64,000 nt of DNA from JAGTVG01 sp964543195 (GCA_964543195.1 CAZIXF010000006.1:53296-117295); one strand, 5' to 3'; shown: positions 18,401 through 26,526, counted from the stretch's first letter. Numbers and translations are program-made. The notes: generated by a model from the sequence alone, not told the origin.

Positions 18401-18474
18401 TCTTTGCGGTACCCTTACAGAAGTCGGAAACCAGGAAACCCACATTCGGCCTGAATTTCGTTCCGGGGTGGTAG
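15406..18474 (+). CDS. zinc metallopeptidase-like / WD40-like propeller / outer-membrane barrel fusion
   Basis: The start ATG at 15406 follows an AGGAGG site 6 bp upstream and a signal peptide ending RAYGQG, giving 1022 residues. The N-terminal domain has HELVH (His 142, Glu 143, His 146) and WMVEGLAEY (Glu 173), the HExxH...E signature of gluzincin metallopeptidases. The middle carries at least four PD40/TolB-like propeller repeats (SPDG, SWSPNSDR, WSPDGD, SWSPDGN). From about residue 630 a glycine- and aromatic-rich region ending in FGLNFVPGW looks like an Omp85/surface-antigen-type beta barrel. The protein would be anchored in the outer membrane with protease and propeller in the periplasm or outside. 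It overlaps no neighbour and ends 9 bp from the convergent GH43 gene. Its physiological substrate is unknown. Confidence 0.8.
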   Translation: MVRSRIKKITGYVILCIMLLGPGSRAYGQGFGRNKVHYDPKEFSVKETLNFEIYHYFEDDSVVNHWAQAAENWYKAHQQILRDTIKFKNPVIFYANHPDFQQTNTISGMVGVGTGGVTEALKNRVVMPVNEVNAQTDHVLGHELVHAFQYNILRQSNAQGLNNVRNIPLWMVEGLAEYMSIGSIDPNTAMWMRAAVKNKDIPTLKDLTRSTQYFPYRYGHAFWAFTAGVWGDTVIAPLFVETALRGYKSSIKKVLGVNEDTYSELWKRALIRHYQDLDRDTADVPTGKLLINEENGGRINLTPAISPDGNHVAFISDKDIFTSDVYLADAETGKIRKKLYSTVSNAHVDALMYIETGLSWSPNSDRLAMVINSAGINKLAIVNTLKSGKVKEIEIPGIPAFSNPAWSPDGDIIAISGLVDGKSDLYLYNLRTGEVFQLTDDGYSDIHPSWSPDGNFLVFSTDRPLPSTTGDKAAGGMNMAILDLKNGKLNVLDVFPGAVNVNPLFSDDSGSVFFLSDRDGFRDLYRYDLENDEVHQLTEYFTGISGITAFSPALSISHKNNHIIYSYFTGQEYNLYVSPVRDFSETPVEKLSLNNKAAMLPVYPGDTLDIVNRNIAHLHDNQVIPEDSIKEKPYKPKFKLDYIGNTGGVGVSVGNFRSQNGMSGGVNMLFSDILGDHFLFAGAALNGEIYDFAGNVTYLNRSRRVGWGLSGSHIPYRYSTIGFGVEPRTFGEDTVLTDRITLNTFRMFEERADVFAFYPFSQTTRLEIGGSYMHYSFREDQDQYYYLQGLLVDYEREKLEAPDGYSIQTVNAGFVKDNSYFGLASPNQGFRYRLGVDKYFGRLDLYTFLADFRKYYFVKPFTIAFRAMHYARLGKDAESGVLYPLSFAYPYFTRGNSFNTLSANSDAKFNINQIYGSRLLVSNLELRFPFTGPERLALIQSGFLFTELAAFVDAGLAWDRSTRPSLEYIPDDDNERVPYYTAGLSLRVNLFGAAVIEPFFAVPLQKSETRKPTFGLNFVPGW

Positions 18475-18483
18475 GTGTCTCTA

Positions 18484-19845
18484 TCATCCTGATCTGCCAA
18501 ACCTAAACCAGTCTACCCGGAAAAGATCCTCCCCTTCACCGTAAAACCGGAGCCAAACCGCCCTGACACCTCTGGCTTTTTTTATTTTTCCGTTCAGGAT
18601 GAGCCACTCGTCACCTTTACTGTTGTCGGGCACCTCAACAGAACCTACCGCTCCGGCCCAGGGCTGATCCAATGCCACATCGATTTTCCCAGCTTTCAGT
18701 CCCGGCCTGACACGGATGCTGAAATGGTCAGAGCCGGTGCCGAAATCAATATATTTATAGGCGGCTTTATCATCATTGATGATACCCCCAAGCTCTTCAT
18801 TGTCTTCAGTAAAAGCCTGAATACGCACATTGCCAAACAAGAGACAGGCCCGTTCCGCATCAATCTGTTCAAAGGCATCCAATGGCGGTCCTGCTCCCTG
18901 GGAAGTCATTTCTACTTCATCGATACTGCCGTCTTCATTGAAATAAATGGGTTCCACACAGGCTTTACGCATGGTCACCGAGTTATGTGTGGAGCGGTGA
19001 TAAAAAACATACCACTGATCGTTGAACTCAACTATGGAACCATGATTATTCCAGACCGAAGGATCGCTGTGATCATTATCGATGATCACCCCCCCGTATT
19101 CGAACGGCCCCATTGGCGAATCGCTGGTCGCATAACCTATGCAGGTGGGACGGAATGCCCTTCCCATATGCGCATAGATAAAATAATAGATGCCATTCCG
19201 TTTCACCATATAACCCCCTTCATGAAAATAATGCCCGGCTTCAGTGAGCACACTGTCGCGAATAGTGGCAGGATCGATTGCTTTCATATTGGGTTTTAAT
19301 TTGGCCATCTTGGCCGTGAACTGTCCCCAGATATAATAGGCCTGTCCATCATCATCAATGAATACCGCCGGGTCGATCTGGTTGATCCCATGAAGATCGA
19401 TAACCTCCCCGTTCACAAAAGGTCCTGTCGGAGAAGAACTGACTGCTACACCTTCGGTAAATTCAATGCTGGACAGACAATAATATAAATAATAGGTGCC
19501 ATCCTTGTATTGACAATCAGGGGCATACAGGATACGGTCGCTGTAAGGTACCTGGTCATTTTCACCCTTTGATGAAAAAACATTCTTCGAGATCTCCCAG
19601 CTGATCATGTCGCTGGTCGATAACACATGATGGTCCCAGGAACAGTAATAGTCAGGACTTTCGTCCCGTGATCCGTAAACATATAATTTTCCATCCTGCC
19701 AGACATGGGCAGCCGGATCGGCGAAGTAAATTCCCGCAGGAACTATGGGGTTCTGTGATAAAATTACATGCGGAAAGATCAGGAACAAGATCAGGCTCAC
19801 TACCGAAATAAAAATCGATGGATAACTTATTATGATTTTTTTCAT
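18484..19845 (-). CDS. exported glycoside hydrolase family 43 (arabinosidase/xylosidase-like)
   Basis: Five-bladed propeller glycosidase. The three catalytic acids are in place: base in GIYFADPAAHVW, pKa-modulating Asp in INQIDPAVFIDDDG and acid in YFHEGGYMV. YAPDCQYKDGTYYLYY and HGSIVEFNDQWYVFYH are standard blade motifs. The last 110 residues form a beta-rich domain resembling a CBM6-type module. I use the ATG at 19845, which begins MKKIIISYPS and a clean signal peptide ending ILSQ; an ATG 48 bp upstream is possible. Likely targets are arabinan- or xylan-derived oligosaccharides. It is convergent with the protease/barrel gene. Confidence 0.88.
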   Translation of the reverse strand: MKKIIISYPSIFISVVSLILFLIFPHVILSQNPIVPAGIYFADPAAHVWQDGKLYVYGSRDESPDYYCSWDHHVLSTSDMISWEISKNVFSSKGENDQVPYSDRILYAPDCQYKDGTYYLYYCLSSIEFTEGVAVSSSPTGPFVNGEVIDLHGINQIDPAVFIDDDGQAYYIWGQFTAKMAKLKPNMKAIDPATIRDSVLTEAGHYFHEGGYMVKRNGIYYFIYAHMGRAFRPTCIGYATSDSPMGPFEYGGVIIDNDHSDPSVWNNHGSIVEFNDQWYVFYHRSTHNSVTMRKACVEPIYFNEDGSIDEVEMTSQGAGPPLDAFEQIDAERACLLFGNVRIQAFTEDNEELGGIINDDKAAYKYIDFGTGSDHFSIRVRPGLKAGKIDVALDQPWAGAVGSVEVPDNSKGDEWLILNGKIKKARGVRAVWLRFYGEGEDLFRVDWFRFGRSG

Positions 19846-20266
19846 TTCAAAAAAACAGGTATGAATCGGTTTTAACAGGATATAAATATTCATTTCAATT
19901 TGATAAAAATAAAAAATGGTTTTTTCTTTAATGTAATTTTTTAATATATATTTTGAGCAAATTAAATACGGTTTACAATTGACAACCTATTTATTGGCCG
20001 GATAATTGAGCTTTGGCCGGGTTTATGGTCAATTCCGGTATATGCGAAAAGTTAATATTTATCCAAATAATGAAATTGACAACTATTGATCAGGTCAAAA
20101 ATATATTTTATCATTCAGGTCATATAATCGATGTCGTCTTATTATAGGTAAGAAAGATTTTTGATGTGGATAGTCCGGAAAAATATTCCTTTCCGGACCT
20201 TAAATTGGCATCGTAATTGACCCTGTAGATTACATATGTATATAAACTTTTTTAAATTGAAATATT
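19846..20266. other. divergent intergenic region, probable promoters
   Basis: AT-rich region between the divergent GH43 and Gfo/Idh/MocA genes. It holds two copies of a near-identical ATTGACAAC-CTATT-like word (about 19978 and 20076) and a perfect hairpin at 20173-20198. No coding frame is supported. Confidence 0.5.
20173..20198. promoter_or_regulatory. 9-bp perfect inverted repeat upstream of the oxidoreductase gene
   Basis: GTCCGGAAA at 20173-20181 pairs with TTTCCGGAC at 20190-20198 across an 8-nt spacer, 68 bp before the ATG at 20267. No T-run follows, so a regulator-binding site or 5'-leader hairpin is more likely than a terminator. Confidence 0.45.
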
Positions 20267-21568
20267 ATGGAAAAATCAAGCAAAGGACGCAGGGAATTTG
20301 TAAAGAAAAGTTCAATGGCGGCATTTGGCGGCACGTTGCTGGCAGGCGGACCGGCTTCATTTAATATAAATCAAAAGAATCGCCCCCTGAAGGTGGGTCT
20401 GGTGGGATGTGGCCACCGGGGAGCAGGAGCCGTAGTCAACGCGCTGGCCGTATCCGATTCTTTTAACCTGGTAGCGATGGGGGATGTATTTCGCGACCGG
20501 CTTGATGAATGTTATACCAACATATTGGAATATGACGACCGGGGTCAGATACAGGTGGATGAAAAAAATAAATTCGTTGGGTTCGATGCCTATGAAAAAG
20601 TGACCGATCAATCGGATGTGGTTTTTCTGGTTACCCCTCCCCCGTTCCGTCCCATGCATTTCGATGCCGCTATCAAGGCTGGAAAGCATGTGTTCATGGA
20701 AAAACCGGTAGCTGTAGATGTACCGGGTTACAAACAGATCATCGAAACCGGTAAACTTGCCGAAGAAAAGGGGCTTAATGTGGTGGTCGGATTACAGATG
20801 AGATACAAAAAATCTTTCCGGGAATTAATAAGAAAAATACAGAACGGTGAGATCGGAAAGGTAGTGTCCATTGATGTGTACTTTAATGTAGGTGCTCCGG
20901 TGATCCATCCACGGCAGGAAAACTGGACCGAAATGGAATACCAGTTAAGGAACTGGCGTTACTTCACCTGGCTCTGGGGAGGCCAGCTTGCCGGACAGAC
21001 CATCCATCAGATGGATGTAATGAACTGGCTCATGAAAGATTTTCCTGTTTCGGCGAAAGGACTGGGAGGGCGACAGGTTTTTGAAGGGCCTAACCAGGGC
21101 AATACCTGGGATCATCATTATTGTGAATTTGCCTATCCTGACAGTACCAAGATGCATGTAGCGAGTTTTACCATAGACCGATGCTGGGGCAGAATGGGTT
21201 TTTATGTACAGGGAACCGGGGGATCGGCCGATGAAAACAGCCGTCTTTACGATCTTGATAAAAAAGTGATCTGGGATTACCGAAAGGATGAGCCCAACGA
21301 ATATGAGGTAGAACACGAAGTTTTGTTCGATAAAATCCTTAACGGCGGATATGTGAACGATACCGAATATGGTGCGAAAAGCACCCTTACCACCATTATG
21401 GGCCGTATGGCCATGCATTCCGGAAGGATCATGGAACTGGATAAAGTACTTGAATCGGAAAGAAGTATCTTACCGGATAAAATGACATGGAATGCAAAAA
21501 TGCCGAGCGAGCCGGGAGAGAATGGGCTATACAAAACACCCAAGCCGGGGATTACGGAAGTGTTGTAA
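20267..21568 (+). CDS. Gfo/Idh/MocA family oxidoreductase with export leader
   Basis: NAD(P)-binding dehydrogenase-like enzyme of 433 residues. The leader SSKGRREFVKKSS is twin-arginine-like. The Rossmann motif VGLVGCGHRGAG follows at about 42-53 and FMEKPVAVD holds the catalytic Lys of the EKP motif. It is a paralogue of the protein at 8371-9720, with the same TPP-FRP, RNW-YF and FDHHY/WDHHY type blocks. It is the last gene before the octamer repeat array at 21571, which starts 2 bp after the stop. Likely periplasmic sugar oxidoreductase; substrate unknown. Confidence 0.88.
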   Translation: MEKSSKGRREFVKKSSMAAFGGTLLAGGPASFNINQKNRPLKVGLVGCGHRGAGAVVNALAVSDSFNLVAMGDVFRDRLDECYTNILEYDDRGQIQVDEKNKFVGFDAYEKVTDQSDVVFLVTPPPFRPMHFDAAIKAGKHVFMEKPVAVDVPGYKQIIETGKLAEEKGLNVVVGLQMRYKKSFRELIRKIQNGEIGKVVSIDVYFNVGAPVIHPRQENWTEMEYQLRNWRYFTWLWGGQLAGQTIHQMDVMNWLMKDFPVSAKGLGGRQVFEGPNQGNTWDHHYCEFAYPDSTKMHVASFTIDRCWGRMGFYVQGTGGSADENSRLYDLDKKVIWDYRKDEPNEYEVEHEVLFDKILNGGYVNDTEYGAKSTLTTIMGRMAMHSGRIMELDKVLESERSILPDKMTWNAKMPSEPGENGLYKTPKPGITEVL

Positions 21569-21570
21569 GA

Positions 21571-21642
21571 TGTGGAGTTGTGGAGGTGTGGAGGTGTTCA
21601 GTTGAAATGATGGGGAGTTGTGGAGGTGTGAAGTTGTGGAGT
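21571..21642 (+). repeat. 8-bp tandem repeat array, left copy (TGTGGAGT/TGTGGAGG)
   Basis: Nine octamers in strict 8-bp register, six of them TGTGGAG followed by T or G or one-base variants, start 2 bp after the oxidoreductase stop codon and end 9 bp before the stop codon of the minus-strand four-helix-bundle gene. The same octamer occurs in inverted orientation at 22119-22190 on the other side of that gene. Confidence 0.92.
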
Positions 21643-21651
21643 TGAGATCAC

Positions 21652-22026
21652 CTAATGGTTGGTTATTTTAGCAGCTTGAGATCTTTTTAACGCATTTAGT
21701 TTATTTGAAATTTCCTCGATTGATTGTCTTAATGAAACAAAATCCTCATTATCCAAATAATTCAAATCAACTGAAAGTATTAACAAATTGAGCAATTCCA
21801 TTGAACTGGAATAAGCAAAAGTAGTAAATCGTATCTGATCTTTATTTGAGTTTCTCGCTGACCCTTCAGCAATATTTGTATGTATGGATAAAGCTGCTCT
21901 TCGAATTTGTCCAGTCAATCCATATAATTCAGTTTCTGGGAAACCGGCGGTTATTTTATAAATGTCTTTTACTAGTTTTCTGGATATCTTCCAGACATTG
22001 AGTTTTTCGAAGTAATAGATGTACAT
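21652..22026 (-). CDS. four helix bundle protein (23S rRNA intervening-sequence / Avd-like family)
   Basis: A 124-residue member of the S23/four-helix-bundle family. The hallmark segments are FEKLNVWKISRKLV at the N-terminus, FPETELYGLTGQIRRAA and SIHTNIAEGSAR in the middle, then two long helices. Known relatives are the ORFs of intervening sequences in some bacterial 23S rRNA genes, stand-alone chromosomal copies, and Avd, the basic accessory protein of diversity-generating retroelements. No reverse transcriptase, template repeat or rRNA gene is in this window, so this is a stand-alone copy. It lies between two inverted octamer arrays with about 90 bp of AT-rich DNA before its ATG. Biochemical role unknown; nucleic-acid binding is plausible from the family. 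Confidence 0.92.
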   Translation of the reverse strand: MYIYYFEKLNVWKISRKLVKDIYKITAGFPETELYGLTGQIRRAALSIHTNIAEGSARNSNKDQIRFTTFAYSSSMELLNLLILSVDLNYLDNEDFVSLRQSIEEISNKLNALKRSQAAKITNH

Positions 22027-22118
22027 AGCTGGTATTGATATTTCAAGTGATTAAGATTGACAATTATATTTTAAATTAATAATTCTGACTTAACATTCTA
22101 TTATTCTCAAAAGTGTTT

Positions 22119-22190
22119 CCACACCTCCATAACTTCACAACTCCACACCTCCACAACTTCACAACTTCACAACTCCACAACTCCACAACT
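22119..22190 (-). repeat. 8-bp tandem repeat array, right copy (inverted)
   Basis: Nine octamers (CCACACCT, CCACAACT, TCACAACT and a CCATAACT variant) in unbroken 8-bp register; read on the minus strand they are the same AGTTGTGG/AGGTGTGG word as the left array. The array stops 7 bp before the stop codon of the next minus-strand gene. Confidence 0.92.
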
Positions 22191-22197
22191 CTTCAAT

Positions 22198-23847
22198 TTA
22201 TTCGCTTGCATTTCCTGAATCATCGACAGCAATCACTTTATAATGATATTCAGGCAACCCATGCACGGTCATATCTATAAATTCATTCCGTATCGTTGAA
22301 GCGATCTGGTATTTTTCATCAATTTCAAAATCCCTTTCCAGCGACCTGTAGATCCGGTAATAACAGAGATCTTCCTCTGAATTTGGTTCCCATCTCAGCA
22401 CGCCCCTGTCCCTTCCGTCAAGTTCGCGGCGTTCAACGCTGAGCCCTTCAACAGGAGCCGGTGGATCTTCGTCATAATTTGTCGTGTATATCACAATATG
22501 ATTAGAAGGAATGGTATCCTGCATTATCCCATCCACCAGGACCAGCTTTTTGGAAAAACCCTGCAGATCCCCGTAATAATTAAAAGGCGGGTCCCCGGGA
22601 TCATACACATATTTTCGGAAGATGTTTTTTTCAACATCCAGGTCAAAGTTAAAATCAATGATCTGGTCTGCAGTGCTCCGGTTCACTACAGCCATCGAAA
22701 TGGACCGGTTACCTTCATTCCTAATCATTCCCGCCCGTAAAAGTGAATCCGATATATTGATCTTATAGACCGTGGCAGGGCCTCTGAAAAATTTCGTAAA
22801 CAATCCAAGCGAATAATAATTGGGCCGGGTGGTGTAGTCCCCAATCGCCCATTTGAATATCCCCCATTTATTGATATACGTATCCCGGTAATCGGATGGA
22901 AAATCACTGAAGGTCCAGTAACTGCTGGCATAGACCCCTCCATTGATCATGGCCAGCAGAGCTTCGGCTACCTGAAGGGGAGCATAAGGTTCAAGGGCCG
23001 TATTATTGTAGATACAGGCATCATGCCTTACCCCGTCGATCTCATTGCTGTTCTGTTTGGGACCAAACTCCCCCATGATAAAATTCTTCCCTTTGCTTTT
23101 GGCCAGTTCGGCACCCCAACTGAGTTTCTCAAGAAAAAAAGGATAAAAAGAAAGATCGAAAAGATCATAACTGTTGATGTAATGGTGCCCACCGTATACA
23201 CCGGTTATATCATCCATATTCTCGGTAGCCCATTCAATAGTGGGCCAGTAGCGTATCGGTGAGGCATCGGTAGCCAGTAATTTGATATCCAGATCCCTGT
23301 CCCTGAATTCGTCATAAAACATCTGCTGGATTCGCTTGAACCGGTCGAGATCATCCACCATCGAAGCCCACTCTTCAAGAGACAATTCATTGGTCATGCA
23401 GTAATATTTAAGGTTGGTAAACCCCTTTTCTTTAATCCAGTATTCGAGATTTTCCGCTTCTTCTTTTACATATTCCCGTTCATTGGCATAGTCATTAATA
23501 GCGGATGCCCCCCAGGTAGTAAAATACAATTCAGTATCGGTTTCCTTCATCACTTCGAGATAGGAGGCCGTTTTATCCAGCTTTTCCTGATCCCATCCCG
23601 GATAATCGGTGATCCTGGCAAAGGAAGGGTTCAGCTCCCGCCAACGCTTGGCAAACACCTGGTCATAATGCCATTCAGGCGCTTCATGGATATGGTAAAA
23701 CACATGGAAACCGAACCCGCCGAACTGGTCGTTGATCATTTCATCCGTAACGGTCATTTCGGCAGTTCCATATACAGAGTCTGTCCGATGTTTTTCAGTA
23801 CATTGAAAAACAAAAGGGACAAAAAGGATAATAAGTATTCGTCTCAT
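22198..23847 (-). CDS. clan GH-A glycoside hydrolase-like lipoprotein with C-terminal FN3 domain
   Basis: A 549-residue lipoprotein (lipobox Cys at residue 16, VFQC). The barrel domain has two well-placed acids in clan GH-A contexts: Glu 154 in YYCMTNELS as candidate acid/base and Glu 260 in NFIMGEFGPK as candidate nucleophile. SYWTFSDFPSDYRD resembles the strand-eight region of GH30/GH39-like enzymes. The last 90 residues (PPAPVEGLSVERR onward) form a fibronectin type III-like domain ending YHYKVIAVDDSGN. I cannot assign a CAZy family with certainty. The gene ends right beside the right octamer array. Outer-membrane location expected. Confidence 0.7.
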   Translation of the reverse strand: MRRILIILFVPFVFQCTEKHRTDSVYGTAEMTVTDEMINDQFGGFGFHVFYHIHEAPEWHYDQVFAKRWRELNPSFARITDYPGWDQEKLDKTASYLEVMKETDTELYFTTWGASAINDYANEREYVKEEAENLEYWIKEKGFTNLKYYCMTNELSLEEWASMVDDLDRFKRIQQMFYDEFRDRDLDIKLLATDASPIRYWPTIEWATENMDDITGVYGGHHYINSYDLFDLSFYPFFLEKLSWGAELAKSKGKNFIMGEFGPKQNSNEIDGVRHDACIYNNTALEPYAPLQVAEALLAMINGGVYASSYWTFSDFPSDYRDTYINKWGIFKWAIGDYTTRPNYYSLGLFTKFFRGPATVYKINISDSLLRAGMIRNEGNRSISMAVVNRSTADQIIDFNFDLDVEKNIFRKYVYDPGDPPFNYYGDLQGFSKKLVLVDGIMQDTIPSNHIVIYTTNYDEDPPAPVEGLSVERRELDGRDRGVLRWEPNSEEDLCYYRIYRSLERDFEIDEKYQIASTIRNEFIDMTVHGLPEYHYKVIAVDDSGNASE

Positions 23848-24083
23848 TTTTTATTATTGCTATTAGTGTATTCCCGGGATTTTATTCACAGTAAATGGAA
23901 TGATCTCTTCCACAGGATGACAACGATGATATAAAAATTGTATTAATAGTGATATTCAATCAGCTTCAATCGGCAAAAAAACTCTTTCAGGGTGAAAATA
24001 TCGATTTCTGACAATGAATAAATATTATTCCGGATCTCTGCAAAAAAATATTTGCCCTCTCTAAAAACAGGAAGACAGTTCTT

Positions 24084-24767
24084 TTATTTATTGAAATCAA
24101 TCCTGATATCCCATGAAGCCTCTTCAAATACCTCCACCTGAACCGTCTCACCCATGTAATTAATTGTGAACCCAAATGGAAACTGGGCAATCAACACTTT
24201 TTCCTGCACCCCTACCGGAAAACGTGATACCATAGATCCGGTATTCACATCCAGTTGAAAACCGGGACTTGGCTGGCTTCTTCCTTTATGAAGGATCTCG
24301 ATGAACAAGGCCTCCTGCTCACCTTCGGGGGTTTCCCTTTTGTTAACCCGCACCGATAATACATCCGGTGTCCGGTACTGTAAGTCATAGGGTTCCTCAT
24401 ATTGTCCGATATATTCACCATTTTCCCAGAATCCGGTCTTGGTTTCATAGGTACCGTCATCCTGCAGTATCTTCATTGTGCCTTCTCCATCCTTTTCCCC
24501 TTTTCTGAATTCTCCTTCATAGATGTCGCCATTGGCGTAGGTATATTTGCCTTCTCCGTGGGGCAATCCTCTTCTGAACTCCCCCTCATAGGTAGCCTCA
24601 CCTTTTGCCGTCCCCTCGCCATGGGCACGTCCCCTCCGGCAATCGCCCTCATATTCGCCCTGTAATTCTTCAAGTAACACCTCGCAATCATCCTGGGCAT
24701 TGCCGGGATACCAAAAAATCACTAAAGCAATAACTGAAATTAAAAATCTGGTATTTACATATTTCAT
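24084..24767 (-). CDS. exported MORN-repeat protein
   Basis: A 227-residue protein with a signal peptide ending YPGNAQ. Residues about 36-100 carry three to four MORN repeats (YEGDCRRGRAHGEGT, YEGEFRRGLPHGEGKYTY, YEGEFRKGEKDGEGTM). The C-terminal 120 residues are beta-rich with no recognised motif. MORN repeats form an extended beta scaffold; in exported bacterial proteins their partners are mostly unknown. It stands alone between two unrelated genes, divergent from the isomerase-like gene at 24970. Confidence 0.82.
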   Translation of the reverse strand: MKYVNTRFLISVIALVIFWYPGNAQDDCEVLLEELQGEYEGDCRRGRAHGEGTAKGEATYEGEFRRGLPHGEGKYTYANGDIYEGEFRKGEKDGEGTMKILQDDGTYETKTGFWENGEYIGQYEEPYDLQYRTPDVLSVRVNKRETPEGEQEALFIEILHKGRSQPSPGFQLDVNTGSMVSRFPVGVQEKVLIAQFPFGFTINYMGETVQVEVFEEASWDIRIDFNK

Positions 24768-24969
24768 GATTGATAAAAATTATTTTTTCATAGTTTAGCA
24801 TAAAATCAGGAGAATATAAAAAGGTTTTATTTAAAAATGAAATTATGAGCTTGAAATTAATCCATAACAAATTTTTTAAACTTTGCTGATTTCCTTTTGA
24901 ACATTTATTATTTAAATTCAGGGATATTATTTTTTATTATGATGTTGTAATCTGAAAAAATTAAAAAAC

Positions 24970-25932
24970 ATGATTTACCCGAATAACCGCAGAAAGTTTT
25001 TAAAACAGGCAGCTTTTTCAACAGGAGTTGCTTTTTTACCTTATCATTTATTTGCATCGATGAGACCATCAGAAAAAAGAAAATTCAAGATGTCGCTCAA
25101 TCCCGGAGCTGTTGGCGTACGCGTAAACCAGGAAGAGTTGCTGGATGCGGCTGTGGAATATGGATTTGAAGCCATTGTGCCCTTCTCATCCACGCTGGTT
25201 GAATGGAGTAATGCGAAAATCAGGGAATTTACAGATGAAATGAAATCCAAAGGGATCAGCTGGGGGGCAGCAGGACTTCCCTTTAATTTTCGTAATGATA
25301 AAGAGTCCCATCTCAAAGGTCTTCATGAATTGCCCAAACATGCCCTGGCTCTGCAGAAAGCCGATGTTACCCGGATGTCGACCTGGATCATGCCTACCCA
25401 TGGCTTTTTGACGTATCGTGAAAATTTCGAGCTTCATGCTGAACGGCTTAAGGAAATTGCCCGGATTGCCGGGGAAAGGGGGATCCGGTTTGGACTGGAA
25501 TATGTAGGCCCCAAAACCCTTATGGCTTCGAAGAAATTCAGTTTTGTACATACCATGGCCGAATGCAAGGAGCTCATTGAGGCAATCGATGAACCCAATA
25601 TGGGTCTGCAACTGGATGCATTTCACTGGTATTGCGCAGGCGAAACCAAAGAAGATCTCCTTAGTCTTACTGACGAGGATATAGTGACTATTGACCTAAA
25701 TGATGCCCGGGAGGGATTCAGCCGGGATGAACAGATCGATGGAAAAAGAGAGCTTCCCATGGCTACGGGTGTGGTAGACCTCCAAACCTTTATGGAAGCC
25801 CTGGTGGCCATCGGTTATACGGGGCCAATAAGAGCCGAGCCTTTCAATCAGGCATTAAATGAAATGGATAATGATGCCGCGTTAAGTGCTACTTCAGCAG
25901 CAATGAAAAAAGCTTTTGATCTTGTGGGTTGA
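24970..25932 (+). CDS. sugar phosphate isomerase/epimerase-like TIM-barrel protein, exported
   Basis: A 320-residue protein of the xylose-isomerase-like TIM-barrel (AP_endonuc_2) family. The leader NRRKFLKQAAFSTG is twin-arginine-like and shows export. RFGLEYVGPK, MGLQLDAFHWYCAG, VTIDLNDAREGF and GPIRAEPFNQ supply the acidic and histidine residues expected to bind a divalent metal. It is monocistronic and close to other exported sugar-converting proteins such as the Gfo/Idh/MocA enzymes. Isomerase or epimerase activity on a free sugar is plausible; the substrate is unknown. Confidence 0.82.
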   Translation: MIYPNNRRKFLKQAAFSTGVAFLPYHLFASMRPSEKRKFKMSLNPGAVGVRVNQEELLDAAVEYGFEAIVPFSSTLVEWSNAKIREFTDEMKSKGISWGAAGLPFNFRNDKESHLKGLHELPKHALALQKADVTRMSTWIMPTHGFLTYRENFELHAERLKEIARIAGERGIRFGLEYVGPKTLMASKKFSFVHTMAECKELIEAIDEPNMGLQLDAFHWYCAGETKEDLLSLTDEDIVTIDLNDAREGFSRDEQIDGKRELPMATGVVDLQTFMEALVAIGYTGPIRAEPFNQALNEMDNDAALSATSAAMKKAFDLVG

Positions 25933-26526
25933 TTTTATCCATTGAGAAGCCTGAATTCTTATTAAATCCGGAGGAATGGGTTTTTTCGGGATGCAGACTT
26001 TTTTACTCATTGCTTAACTTCAATATGTTGGTTAGTTAAGTGATATGGATGGCTGAATTCCAGCTAATTAGGAGTAAGGTTGGGATTTCCAGTCTTTTCT
26101 CGATACTCTAATTTCCTGCACCACATGAAATCCAGTTGGATTTTTCAAATAAATACAGGTAAGGGTTGTTTATACATATTCCGAGACCGGATAATCGACC
26201 ACATTTTTCAGAACAGAAAATCAAATATTTACCATAATTTTAAAAATAAACGTAGTATATACAATTAACCTAAAAATTTTTTATTGAAATGGCTTTTATC
26301 AAATTTTTATGATATTTTTATTTTTAGAAGTTTATGAACATAATTTTATTAGGAAATTTCAATTTTTAACATTAAATATCATATCCGGTTAAAGTATTGG
26401 AAAATATATGCAATTTGTCGTATCGGAAATAATATAAAATTTCTAAGAAATATATTTTGATATTCAAAATCACATCCCTAAATTACGTTCAGTTTGTAGT
26501 AATTTTTTCACAAAAAAATGTATGTT
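25933..26526. other. long AT-rich leader of the SusC/SusD operon
   Basis: Nearly 600 bp without a supported gene, increasingly AT-rich towards the SusC start. Such long leaders commonly hold the promoter and untranslated region of SusC/D operons. I could not find a convincing Bacteroidota -33/-7 (TTTG...TAnnTTTG) pair or a conserved RNA structure. No adjacent sigma/anti-sigma or hybrid sensor gene is present to suggest the regulator. Confidence 0.5.

Noticed and set aside
21571..22190. Diversity-generating retroelement built around the Avd-like gene
   Set aside because: No reverse transcriptase, template/variable repeat pair or target gene is present; the arrays are simple 8-bp repeats.
25933..26526. 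Promoter of the SusC/D operon with TTTG/TAnnTTTG elements
   Set aside because: TTTG words are present but none are paired at the expected spacing with a matching -7 element.
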